From: Aquipuribacter sp. SD81
GTDB taxonomy: Bacteria; Actinomycetota; Actinomycetes; Actinomycetales; JBBAYJ01
Assembly (NCBI RefSeq): GCF_037153975.1
Contig: NZ_JBBAYJ010000013.1
Span: 42,796-106,795 of the forward strand
Direction: 5' to 3'
DNA length: 64,000 bases
Shown here: piece after piece, positions 8,444-16,053 of the stretch
Position numbering within the stretch: the first letter of the stretch is position 1
How the letters are laid out: each line of letters starts with the position of its first letter
Position numbers and translations under genes: made by a program
Notes under the pieces: generated by a model
What the model saw: only the letters and a program-made list of their open reading frames with translations
What the model was told of the DNA's origin: nothing
The model's database searches: none

Positions 8444-10108
8444 GTGAACGGCCCCCTCATCGTCCAGTCCGACCGCACGCTGCTGCTCGAGGTCGACCAC
8501 GCCGACGCGCCCGCGTGCCGGCGGGCGATCGCGCCCTTCGCGGAGCTCGAGCGCGCTCCCGAGCACGTCCACACCTACCGGCTCACGCCGCTCGGGCTGT
8601 GGAACGCGCGCGCGGCCGGGATGGACGCCGAGCAGGTCGTCGACGCGCTCCTCACCCACTCCCGGTACCCCGTCCCGAACGCGCTGCTCGTCGACGTCGC
8701 GGAGACGATGTCGCGCTACGGCCGGCTGCAGCTGGTCAAGGACGGCGAGGAGCTGCGCCTGCGGGCGCTCGACCAGCCCGTGCTGGAGGAGGTGCTGCGC
8801 TCGAAGAAGGTGCAGCCGTTCGTCGGGCGCCGCGTCGCACCCGACGAGGTCGTCGTGCACTCCAGCGACCGCGGCAACCTCAAGCAGGCGCTGCTCAAGC
8901 TCGGCTGGCCCGCGGAGGACCTCGCGGGCTACGTCGACGGCGAGGCGCACCCCATCGCGCTGCGAACCGACGACTGGGACCTGCGCCCGTACCAGACCGA
9001 GGCCGTCGAGGGGTTCTGGCACGGCGGCTCGGGCGTCGTCGTGCTGCCGTGCGGCGCGGGCAAGACGCTCGTGGGCGCCGGCGCCATGGCGCGGGCCGCC
9101 GCGACGACGCTCATCCTCGTCACCAACACGGTCTCGGCGCGGCAGTGGAAGGACGAGCTGCTGCGCCGCACGACCCTCACCGAGGACGAGATCGGCGAGT
9201 ACTCCGGGCAGCGCAAGGAGATCCGCCCCGTCACGATCGCCACCTACCAGGTGATGACGACGAAGCGGAAGGGCGTCTACCCGCACCTCGAGCTGTTCGA
9301 CGCCCGCGACTGGGGGCTCGTCCTGTACGACGAGGTCCACCTGCTGCCGGCGCCGATCTTCCGCATGACGGCGGACCTGCAGGCCCGCCGCCGCCTCGGG
9401 CTCACCGCCACCCTCGTGCGCGAGGACGGCCGGGAGGGCGACGTGTTCTCCCTCATCGGCCCCAAGCGCTACGACGCCCCCTGGAAGGACATCGAGGCGC
9501 AGGGCTGGATCGCCCCCGCGGACTGCGTCGAGGTGCGGGTGACCCTGCCGGAGTCCGAGCGGCTCGTGTACGCGACGGCCGAGCCGGACGAGCGCTACCG
9601 GCTCTGCGCGAGCAGCGAGCAGAAGACGCGGGTCGTCGAGCAGCTCGTCGAGCGGCACCGGGGCGAGCCGACGCTCGTCATCGGGCAGTTCCTCGACCAG
9701 CTCGCCGACATCGGCGAGCGCATCGACGCGCCCGTCATCACCGGCGAGACGACGGTCCGCGAGCGCCAGCGCCTGTTCGACGGCTTCCGTTCCGGTGACG
9801 TGACGACCCTCGTCGTGTCGAAGGTCGCGAACTTCTCCGTCGACCTGCCCGAGGCCGCCGTCGCCATCCAGGTGTCGGGCGCGTTCGGGTCCCGGCAGGA
9901 GGAGGCCCAGCGCCTCGGTCGCGTCCTGCGCCCGAAGGCCGACGGGCGGACCGCGCGCTTCTACGCGGTCGTGTCACGGGACACGCAGGACCAGGAGTTC
10001 GCCCAGCACCGGCAGCGCTTCCTCGCCGAGCAGGGATACGCGTACCGCATCGTCGACGCCGACGACCTCGCCGGCGGGCCGGTCGACGTGGCCGCGGCGC
10101 TCGACTGA
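8444..10108 (+). CDS. DNA repair helicase XPB (ERCC3-like)
   Basis: Superfamily 2 helicase of 554 residues. Motifs in order are an N-terminal XPB domain (about 1-165), Walker A CGAGKT (203-208), DEVH (296-299), LTATLVREDG with the XPB-specific RED, and motif VI QEEAQRLGRVLR. Bacterial XPB unwinds or remodels DNA with ATP and is thought to act in nucleotide excision repair. GTG 8444 gives the family N-terminus NGPLIVQSDRTLLLEVDH. GTG 8441 is an equally possible start; GAGG ends at 8440. The stop of the upstream membrane protein is 8 bases away. The partner helicase-associated protein is at 4901. Confidence 0.92.
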   Translation: MNGPLIVQSDRTLLLEVDHADAPACRRAIAPFAELERAPEHVHTYRLTPLGLWNARAAGMDAEQVVDALLTHSRYPVPNALLVDVAETMSRYGRLQLVKDGEELRLRALDQPVLEEVLRSKKVQPFVGRRVAPDEVVVHSSDRGNLKQALLKLGWPAEDLAGYVDGEAHPIALRTDDWDLRPYQTEAVEGFWHGGSGVVVLPCGAGKTLVGAGAMARAAATTLILVTNTVSARQWKDELLRRTTLTEDEIGEYSGQRKEIRPVTIATYQVMTTKRKGVYPHLELFDARDWGLVLYDEVHLLPAPIFRMTADLQARRRLGLTATLVREDGREGDVFSLIGPKRYDAPWKDIEAQGWIAPADCVEVRVTLPESERLVYATAEPDERYRLCASSEQKTRVVEQLVERHRGEPTLVIGQFLDQLADIGERIDAPVITGETTVRERQRLFDGFRSGDVTTLVVSKVANFSVDLPEAAVAIQVSGAFGSRQEEAQRLGRVLRPKADGRTARFYAVVSRDTQDQEFAQHRQRFLAEQGYAYRIVDADDLAGGPVDVAAALD

Positions 10109-10124
10109 GGCAGCCAGGGGACCG

Positions 10125-10583
10125 GTGGTCGACGTGTGGCCCGTGCTGCTCGTCGCGGCGGCCGGTGCCCACCTCGGGCTCGAGTTCGTCGTGCGGCTCG
10201 TGGTCTACCCGGCGCTGGCCGACGCGTCGGGCGGGCCGGGCGGGTCGGGCGGAACGGGTGACGCCGCGCGCACGGCGCACCAGGTGCACACCCGGCGCAT
10301 GGCCGTCGCCGTGGCGCCCGTGTACGGCGCGCTCGTCGTCACCGCGGCCGGTGCGCTCGTCGTCGTGGGCGGCGTCCTCGCGGTCGCCGCGGTCGGCGTG
10401 CTGCTCGCCGTGCTCGCCGTGACGGCCCTCCTCGCCGTCCCGCTGCACGAGGCCCTCGTCAGGTCCGCGTCGGCCCCCGACCGCGTCGCTCTGCACCGAC
10501 GGCTCGCACGCGTGGACCGGGTCCGGCTGGCCCTGGCCGTGGTCCTGCTCGCGCTCGCGCTGGCGCTGGCCGTCCGCGTCTGA
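10125..10583 (+). CDS. Four-helix membrane protein of unknown function
   Basis: 152 residues with four hydrophobic segments: residues 5-25, 60-85, 87-108 and 133-150. The loops carry HQVHTRRM, VPLHEAL and LHRRLARVDR, so conserved-looking histidines and arginines lie at membrane faces. The pattern is loosely like DUF1772-type membrane proteins, but I cannot confirm the family. AGGGG precedes GTG 10125 by a few bases. It starts 16 bases after the helicase stop and may be the last gene of that operon. Confidence 0.65.
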   Translation: MVDVWPVLLVAAAGAHLGLEFVVRLVVYPALADASGGPGGSGGTGDAARTAHQVHTRRMAVAVAPVYGALVVTAAGALVVVGGVLAVAAVGVLLAVLAVTALLAVPLHEALVRSASAPDRVALHRRLARVDRVRLALAVVLLALALALAVRV

Positions 10584-10635
10584 GGGACGTCGTACTCACG
10601 ACCCGCGCCCTGGCCCGCCCCACGGTGTCATCAGC

Positions 10636-10702
10636 CGCACAGCCTGTGCGCTCAGGACCGGGCCTCCCGCCCGCCCGTGTCGCCAACCGCACAGCCTGTG
10701 CG
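10636..10702. repeat. Palindrome array, left flank (2 copies, 52-bp period)
   Basis: CGCACAGCCTGTGCG occurs at 10636-10650 and 10688-10702, exactly 52 bases apart. Each is a perfect dyad except the central base. Read on the minus strand, each copy is CGCACAGGCTGTGCG followed by GYTG and a CAC-containing tail, the same oriented unit as the three copies right of the nuclease-like gene. These copies therefore point away from that gene. Confidence 0.9.
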
Positions 10703-10758
10703 TCCGGCGCGGCGGCGGTTGTCCACAGGCGTCGACGCACGTCCGCGGTCGACTGCGG

Positions 10759-10764
10759 CACGGT
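10759..10764 (+). promoter_or_regulatory. Leaderless-type -10 box of wHTH/DUF559 gene
   Basis: CACGGT, 6 bases before ATG 10771; C replaces the first T of TAnnnT. Confidence 0.4.
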
Positions 10765-10770
10765 GCCGGC

Positions 10771-11700
10771 ATGGACCGAGCCGTGGTGCTGCCCTTCCCG
10801 CCGGCGCTCATCAGGCGCGTCGTGTCGCAGGACGGGGCCGTGACCTGGGCGCAGCTGCGGGACCACGGCGTCGACGCGGCGACACTGCGCCGCCTGCTGC
10901 GCGCCGGCGTGCTCGAGCGTGCCCGCAGGGGCGTCTACGTCGTGCGGTCGATGACGAACCCCGGTAACGCGCTGCGGCTGCGTTGCCGGACCGCGGCCCT
11001 GGCCACGAACGGCGTGGTCAGCGGACCGTCCGCCGCCCGGCTGTGGGGCCTGGCCGGCACCGGCGACGGCGACACCGAGGTCGTGGTCCCCCCCAGCCGC
11101 CGTGCCACCCCGGCCCCCGACCTGCGGCCCCGGCGGCGTCTGCTCGCCGCGGGCGACGTCACCCACCTGCAGGGCCTGGCGGTGACGACGCCCGGTCGTA
11201 CGCTCGTGGACGTCGTGACGGGCACCGACCGTGTCGTCGGGCTCGCGGTGCTCGACTCGGCCCTGCGCACGGGTCTCGTCTCCCCCGCCGACCTGCCCGT
11301 CCTGGCGCGGCGCGCCCAGGGCACGACGGGCTGCGCAGCGACCACGTCGCTGTGGGCGTGGGCCGACGGCCGCGCGGAGTCGGTGCTCGAGAGCCGGGTG
11401 CGCCTGCGGCTGCTGGACGCCGGCCTCGTGCCGGACGAGCTGCAGCTGGAGGTCCGCGACCGCAGCGGACGTCTGGTCGGTCGGGTCGACATGGCCTTCC
11501 GCCGGCGGACCCGGGGACGACGAGGCCTGCTGGTCGTGGAGGCCGACGGCGTCGGACCCCACAGCACCCCCGAGGCGCTGCACGTCGACCGCGTCCGCAG
11601 CAACGCGCTCGTCGCCGAGGGGCACGACGTCGTCCGTGTCACGTGGAAGGACACCGACCACCCCGGCACCATCCCCGCGGCGGTCCGTGCTGTCCTCTGA
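10771..11700 (+). CDS. AbiEi-like winged-helix plus DUF559 nuclease-like protein
   Basis: 309 residues. Residues 10-60 (LRDHGVDAATLRRLLRAGVLERARRGVYVV) match the AbiEi-type N-terminal winged helix, a DNA-binding domain. The middle (70-185) is the linker domain common to actinobacterial AbiEi-like proteins. The C-terminus (200-295) looks like a DUF559/Vsr-type PD-(D/E)XK fold, with Glu207 in LESR, Asp240 in GRVDMAF and Glu257-Ala-Asp in VVEADG, then an Arg/His helix and GHDVVRVTW. Such proteins are usually annotated as type IV antitoxin or endonuclease-domain proteins; activity is unproven. No AbiEii toxin is adjacent. The gene is enclosed by outward-facing palindromic arrays (10636-10702 and 11719-11849). 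Confidence 0.8.
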   Translation: MDRAVVLPFPPALIRRVVSQDGAVTWAQLRDHGVDAATLRRLLRAGVLERARRGVYVVRSMTNPGNALRLRCRTAALATNGVVSGPSAARLWGLAGTGDGDTEVVVPPSRRATPAPDLRPRRRLLAAGDVTHLQGLAVTTPGRTLVDVVTGTDRVVGLAVLDSALRTGLVSPADLPVLARRAQGTTGCAATTSLWAWADGRAESVLESRVRLRLLDAGLVPDELQLEVRDRSGRLVGRVDMAFRRRTRGRRGLLVVEADGVGPHSTPEALHVDRVRSNALVAEGHDVVRVTWKDTDHPGTIPAAVRAVL

Positions 11701-11718
11701 CGCGGCCCCGGCACCTGC

Positions 11719-11849
11719 CGCACAGGCTGTGCGGTCCTGCCCACGCCGGACCCCTCACCACGGCGCCCGACGCACAGGCTGTGCGGCTGTGCCCACGCCG
11801 GACCCCTCACCACGGCGCCCGACGCACAGGCTGTGCGGTTGTACCCACG
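11719..11849. repeat. Palindrome array, right flank (3 copies, 52-bp period)
   Basis: CGCACAGGCTGTGCG starts at 11719, 11771 and 11823, each 52 bases apart. The first two whole 52-bp units are nearly identical; the third diverges after about 28 bases. The orientation is opposite to the left array. The first copy begins 18 bases after the stop of the nuclease-like gene, and the last ends about 45 bases before the -10 box of the response regulator. Confidence 0.92.
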
Positions 11850-11893
11850 GCACCCCGCCGCGCCGCACCCAGGAACTTCCCAGCGCGCTCACG

Positions 11894-11899
11894 CATTGT
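11894..11899 (+). promoter_or_regulatory. Leaderless-type -10 box of response regulator
   Basis: CATTGT, 6 bases before GTG 11906. Confidence 0.45.
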
Positions 11900-11905
11900 C
11901 CCCAT

Positions 11906-12610
11906 GTGAGCACCGCGACGAAGACCCGCCTCCTGGTGGTCGACGACGAGCCCTCCATCCGCGACCTGCTGAGCGCGTCGCTGCGCTTCGCGGGCTACGA
12001 CGTCGCCACCGCGGCGGACGGCACGACGGCGCTGCAGCAGGCCGAGCGGCATCGCCCGGACCTCGTCGTGCTCGACGTGATGATGCCGGACATGGACGGC
12101 TTCGAGGTGACGCGGAAGCTGCGCGAGCGCGGCCGGGACATGCCGGTGGTGTTCCTCACCGCGCGGGACGAGGTCGAGGACAAGGTCCAGGGGCTCACCG
12201 TCGGCGGGGACGACTACGTCACCAAGCCGTTCAGCCTCGAGGAGGTCGTCGCCCGCATCCGGGCCGTGCTGCGCCGCACCGGCGTGGTCGGCGACGCCAC
12301 GAGCGGGGTCCTGCGCTTCCACGACCTCGAGCTCGACGAGGACGCGCACGAGGTCCGCCGGGCCGGGCGTCCCGTCGACCTGAGCCCGACGGAGTTCAAG
12401 CTGCTCCGCTATCTCATGCTCAACCCCAACCGCGTGCTGTCGAAGGCGCAGATCCTCGACCACGTCTGGGACTACGACTTCGGCGGCGACGGGGCCATCG
12501 TCGAGTCGTACATCTCCTACCTGCGCCGCAAGGTCGACACCGGCGAGACCCCGCTGCTGCACACCAAGCGCGGCGTCGGGTACGTGCTCCGCCTGCCACC
12601 GGGAGCATGA
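11906..12610 (+). CDS. OmpR-family response regulator
   Basis: Cytoplasmic two-component regulator, 234 residues. The receiver domain has the acidic pair Asp13-Asp14, phosphoacceptor Asp57 in VVLDVMMPD, Thr in FLTARDE and Lys in VTKPF. The C-terminal winged helix (about 130-230) includes LSPTEFKLLRYLMLNPNRVLSK and the wing TKRGVGYVLR. It is closest in look to PrrA/MprA/TcrX-type actinobacterial regulators. GTG 11906 is used because the ATG two bases earlier runs into TGA. The stop overlaps the kinase start (ATGA), so the two are coupled. The target genes are not visible. Confidence 0.93.
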   Translation: MSTATKTRLLVVDDEPSIRDLLSASLRFAGYDVATAADGTTALQQAERHRPDLVVLDVMMPDMDGFEVTRKLRERGRDMPVVFLTARDEVEDKVQGLTVGGDDYVTKPFSLEEVVARIRAVLRRTGVVGDATSGVLRFHDLELDEDAHEVRRAGRPVDLSPTEFKLLRYLMLNPNRVLSKAQILDHVWDYDFGGDGAIVESYISYLRRKVDTGETPLLHTKRGVGYVLRLPPGA

Positions 12611-14205
12611 GCGCGCCCCCTGCCACCGACGCCCCCCGGGGCAGCGGCATCAGCCTCGAGCTGCGGCTCGTGCTCGTCGTGGTCGTCGCGGTCGCCGTCG
12701 CGACGACCGTCTTCGGCGCCGTCCTCGTCGTGGCCCAGCGCGGGCAGCTCGTCGGCCAGGTGAACGCCCAGCTCAAGCAGACCGCGCCCGCGGTCGCGCA
12801 GTCCGTCGCGGCCAGCATCCGCCTCGAGCGGCTGCCCGCCGGGCGTACGGTCCGCGCCGCCGGTGACCTCCCGAGCGAGTACGTCGTCGTCGCGTACGTG
12901 CAGGACCAGGAGAGCCTGGTCGAGATCGCCCCGGAGCTCCGCAGCCGCTCGGAGATGCCGGACGTCCCGCTGCTCACCGCGGCCGAGGCCAGGGAGCTCG
13001 GGGAGGTCCCCTTCACCGTCGGCTCACGGCAGGGCGGACTGCGCTGGCAGGTGGTGACGCTGCCGTCCCGCACCGCCGTCGGCGACGTCGGCTCCGTCTC
13101 GGTCGCGCTCCCGCTCGACGCCGACGACACGACGAAGCGGCTGCTCGTGTGGACCTTCGCGACGGGTCTGCTCGTCGTCGCCCTCGCCGCCCTCATCGGC
13201 GCGGTCGCGGTGCGGCGCTCGCTCATGCCGCTGACGGCCGTGGAGCACACCGCGGCGGCCATCGCCGCGGGCGACCTCACCAAGCGCGTGCCCGAGGGCG
13301 GGCAGGACACCGAGGTCGGTCGGCTCACCACCGCGCTCAACGGCATGCTGAGCCGCATCGAGGAGAGCGTCCGGCAGCGCGACGCCTCGCAGGCGCGCAT
13401 GCGCCGCTTCGTGCAGGACGCCTCGCACGAGCTGCGGACCCCGCTGGCGAGCATCCGCGGCTTCGCCGAGCTGCACCGGCAGGGCGCCGTGCCCGCCGAG
13501 GAGGTGGCGGGCACGTTCGGGCGGATCGAGGGCGAGGCGAGGCGGCTCGGCCGGCTGGTCGAGGACCTGCTCCTGCTCGCCCGCCTCGACGAGCAGCGCC
13601 CGATGCGACGGGTGGAGGTCGACGTGACGTCGCTCGCGCTCGACGCTGCGGGCGACGTCCGGGCGCTGGACCCCGAGCGGGCCGTGCGCGTGCTCACCCC
13701 GGACGGCTCGCCGCTGGGGCCGGCACCCGTGCAGGGCGACCCCGACCGGCTGCGCCAGGTGCTGACCAACCTCGTCGGCAACGCCGTCCGGCACACCCCG
13801 GCGGGCTCACCGGTCGAGGTCGTCGCCGGGACCGTCCCCGGCACGGACGGCCGTGAGGTCGCCCTCGCCGTCCGCGACCACGGGACGGGGGTGCCGGAGG
13901 CCGACCGCGGCCGCGTCTTCGACCGGTTCGCGCGCCTGGACGCCTCCCGCACCCGCGGGACGGGCGGGTCGGGTCTCGGGCTGTCGATCGTCGCCGCGAT
14001 CGTCGCCGCGCACGACGGCACGGTCCGGGTCCTCGACACGCCGGGCGGCGGCGCGACCTTCGAGGTGCGGCTGCCGGCCGCACCGCCGCCGGCACCGGAC
14101 CGTCCCGACGGTCCCGACGGTCCCGACGGTCCCGACGGTCCCGACGGTCCCGACGGTCCCGACGGCGACGCGCCCGCCGAGGCGGACCCTCAGACGAGGA
14201 GCTGA
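12607..14205 (+). CDS. Sensor histidine kinase
   Basis: Inner-membrane kinase of 532 residues. Transmembrane helix 1 is about 19-43, the extracytoplasmic sensor about 44-178 and helix 2 about 179-202. HAMP follows, then the H box ASHELRTPLAS with His274, the N box NLVGNAVRHT, the G1 box VRDHGTGVP and the G2 box GTGGSGLGLSI. It should phosphorylate the coupled OmpR regulator. The signal is unknown. After the catalytic core comes a Pro/Asp/Gly tail encoded by six perfect 9-bp repeats (14107-14160). The last 16 bases overlap the end of the opposing ABC transporter gene. Confidence 0.93.
   Translation: MSAPPATDAPRGSGISLELRLVLVVVVAVAVATTVFGAVLVVAQRGQLVGQVNAQLKQTAPAVAQSVAASIRLERLPAGRTVRAAGDLPSEYVVVAYVQDQESLVEIAPELRSRSEMPDVPLLTAAEARELGEVPFTVGSRQGGLRWQVVTLPSRTAVGDVGSVSVALPLDADDTTKRLLVWTFATGLLVVALAALIGAVAVRRSLMPLTAVEHTAAAIAAGDLTKRVPEGGQDTEVGRLTTALNGMLSRIEESVRQRDASQARMRRFVQDASHELRTPLASIRGFAELHRQGAVPAEEVAGTFGRIEGEARRLGRLVEDLLLLARLDEQRPMRRVEVDVTSLALDAAGDVRALDPERAVRVLTPDGSPLGPAPVQGDPDRLRQVLTNLVGNAVRHTPAGSPVEVVAGTVPGTDGREVALAVRDHGTGVPEADRGRVFDRFARLDASRTRGTGGSGLGLSIVAAIVAAHDGTVRVLDTPGGGATFEVRLPAAPPPAPDRPDGPDGPDGPDGPDGPDGPDGDAPAEADPQTRS
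14107..14160 (+). repeat. Six perfect 9-bp GACGGTCCC repeats
   Basis: The repeats encode (DGP)6 in the C-terminal tail of the histidine kinase. They are perfect copies and so probably variable in number between strains. A 9-bp unit keeps the frame. Confidence 0.93.
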
Positions 14206-16004
14206 CGGGCGGCGAGGTCCCGGTACAGGCCCGAGGCGGCCACGAGCTCGGAGTGCGTGCCCTGCGCGACGACCCGCCCCTCGTCCATGACGACGATCCG
14301 GTCGGCGTCCACGACGGTCGACAGCCGGTGCGCGACGACGAGGACCGTCGTGTCGGGACCGATGGCCGCGACCGCCGCGGCGAGCGCGGCCTCGTTGCGC
14401 GCGTCGAGGCTCGCCGTGGGCTCGTCGAGCAGCAGCAGCGCGGGGCTCGCGAGCAGCGCCCGGGCGATCGCGAGGCGCTGGCGCTGCCCGCCGGACAGCA
14501 GCACCCCGTCGTCGCCGACCTGCGTGTCGAGCCCGGTCGCGCGCTGGGCGACGAGGTCGAGGAGGTTGACCCGGCCCATGACCTCGAGCAGCTCCTCGTC
14601 GGTGGCGTCGGGCCGGCCGAGCAGGAGGTTGTCCCGCAGCGTGCCCGCGAGCGCCGGGGCGTCCTGCTCGACGTAGGCGGTCGCCCCGCGCAGCTCCTCG
14701 CGCGGCAGGTCCCGGACGTCGTGCCCGCCGACGAGCAGGCGCCCGCCCGTCACGTCGTAGAACCGCTCGACGAGCGCGAGCACGGTCGACTTGCCCGCGC
14801 CGGAGGGGCCGACCAGCGCGGTGCGGCGTCCCGCCGGCGCCGTGAACGACGCGCCCCGCAGGACGGGCGGCCCCTCGGCGGTGCCGTCCTCCCCGGGGTA
14901 GGCGAACCGGACGTCGTCCAGGCGCACCTCGACCGGCGCGTGCGCGAGCACGTCGCGCGCGCGGACCACGTCGCCCGTCGTCTCCACCGGCAGCGCGAGG
15001 ACCTCCTCGATGCGGGCGAGCGCCCCCAGACCGGTCTGGACGGCGGCGATGGCCGAGATGCCCTGCGCGAGGGGCTGCACGAGCAGGAACAGCAGCAGGA
15101 CGAAGGCGACGAGGTCCCCGACCGACACCGCCCCCGCGGCCACGCGGGCCCCGCCGACCCCGAGCACGGCGAGGAAGGCGCCCTGCACGGCGATGGAGGC
15201 GACCGGGCCGAGGACGGCCTGCAGCCGCGCGAGCCGGACCCCCGCGGCGAATGCGCCCGCGACGGAGCGGCCCACCGTGCGCTCCTCGCGCTCCTCGGCG
15301 CGGGCCGCCCTGATGGTGCGCACCCCGCCGAGCGAGCGCTCGACCCCGGCCGTCATGTCGCCGACGGCGGCCTGGGCCGCGAGCGAGGCCGCGCGCACCC
15401 GCCGGACGACGAGCAGCGCGCCCGTCATGCCGATGACGACGGCCGACAGCGTGACGGCGAGCAGGAACGGGTCGACGACCGCCATGGCGACGACGGCGCC
15501 GACGATGATGACGGCCCCCGAGGCGAGGTCGACGAGGCCGGACGTCACGACCGTGCGCAGCAGGGTGGTGTCGGCACCGACGCGCGACAGCAGGTCGCCG
15601 CCGCGGCGGCGGTCGAGCTCGGCGACGGGCAGGCGCAGCAGGCGCCCCACGAGCCGCCGGCGCGTCTCGCGCACGACCGCCTCGCCCGCGCGCTGCAGGA
15701 CGTAGGCCTGCACGCCCGACAGCAGCGCGGCCACGACGAGCGCCACCACGAGCCACACCGCCGGGACGACGACGCTCGCCGCGGTCTCGATCGCGCCGAT
15801 GACCTCGCGGACGAGCAGGGGCTGCGCGAGCGCGGCGGCCGCGTTGGCGAGCCCGAGCGCGCCCGCCACGGCGAGCGCCGGCGTGTGCGGGCGCAGCAGG
15901 CGTCCCAGCGCCCGCAGGTCCGCACGGGTACCGGGGGAGGAGGCAGGCCCCGGCGGCTGCGGGTCGACGCTCACACGGGCCATCGTGCCCGGCGCCGGGC
16001 TCAC
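14190..16004 (-). CDS. ABC exporter, fused membrane and ATPase domains
   Basis: Half-transporter of 604 residues that would dimerise. Residues 40-330 form the six-helix exporter membrane domain (ABC_membrane). The C-terminal ATPase has Walker A GPSGAGKST, Q-loop YVEQDAP, signature LSGGQRQRLAIARALL, Walker B LLLLDEPTAS and the H-loop in VLVVAHRLST. This architecture exports lipids, peptides or drugs; the substrate is unknown. I used GTG 16004 because GGGAG lies about 7 bases upstream; ATG 15983 or a longer ATG 16064 are alternatives. It is divergent from the HtrA-like protease gene. Confidence 0.88.
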   Translation of the reverse strand: MSPAPGTMARVSVDPQPPGPASSPGTRADLRALGRLLRPHTPALAVAGALGLANAAAALAQPLLVREVIGAIETAASVVVPAVWLVVALVVAALLSGVQAYVLQRAGEAVVRETRRRLVGRLLRLPVAELDRRRGGDLLSRVGADTTLLRTVVTSGLVDLASGAVIIVGAVVAMAVVDPFLLAVTLSAVVIGMTGALLVVRRVRAASLAAQAAVGDMTAGVERSLGGVRTIRAARAEEREERTVGRSVAGAFAAGVRLARLQAVLGPVASIAVQGAFLAVLGVGGARVAAGAVSVGDLVAFVLLLFLLVQPLAQGISAIAAVQTGLGALARIEEVLALPVETTGDVVRARDVLAHAPVEVRLDDVRFAYPGEDGTAEGPPVLRGASFTAPAGRRTALVGPSGAGKSTVLALVERFYDVTGGRLLVGGHDVRDLPREELRGATAYVEQDAPALAGTLRDNLLLGRPDATDEELLEVMGRVNLLDLVAQRATGLDTQVGDDGVLLSGGQRQRLAIARALLASPALLLLDEPTASLDARNEAALAAAVAAIGPDTTVLVVAHRLSTVVDADRIVVMDEGRVVAQGTHSELVAASGLYRDLAARQLLV

Positions 16005-16053
16005 AGGGTGCTCCCAGGTGACGTCGACCTGGCGCCGAGGACGCGGGTGTCCC

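Noticed and set aside
10771..11700. Type IV toxin-antitoxin pair
   Set aside because: No AbiEii nucleotidyltransferase toxin gene is adjacent; only the winged-helix domain recalls AbiEi.
10636..11849. CRISPR array
   Set aside because: Repeats are 15-bp palindromes split by a coding gene with differing orientation; spacers within the right array are nearly identical to each other, unlike CRISPR spacers.
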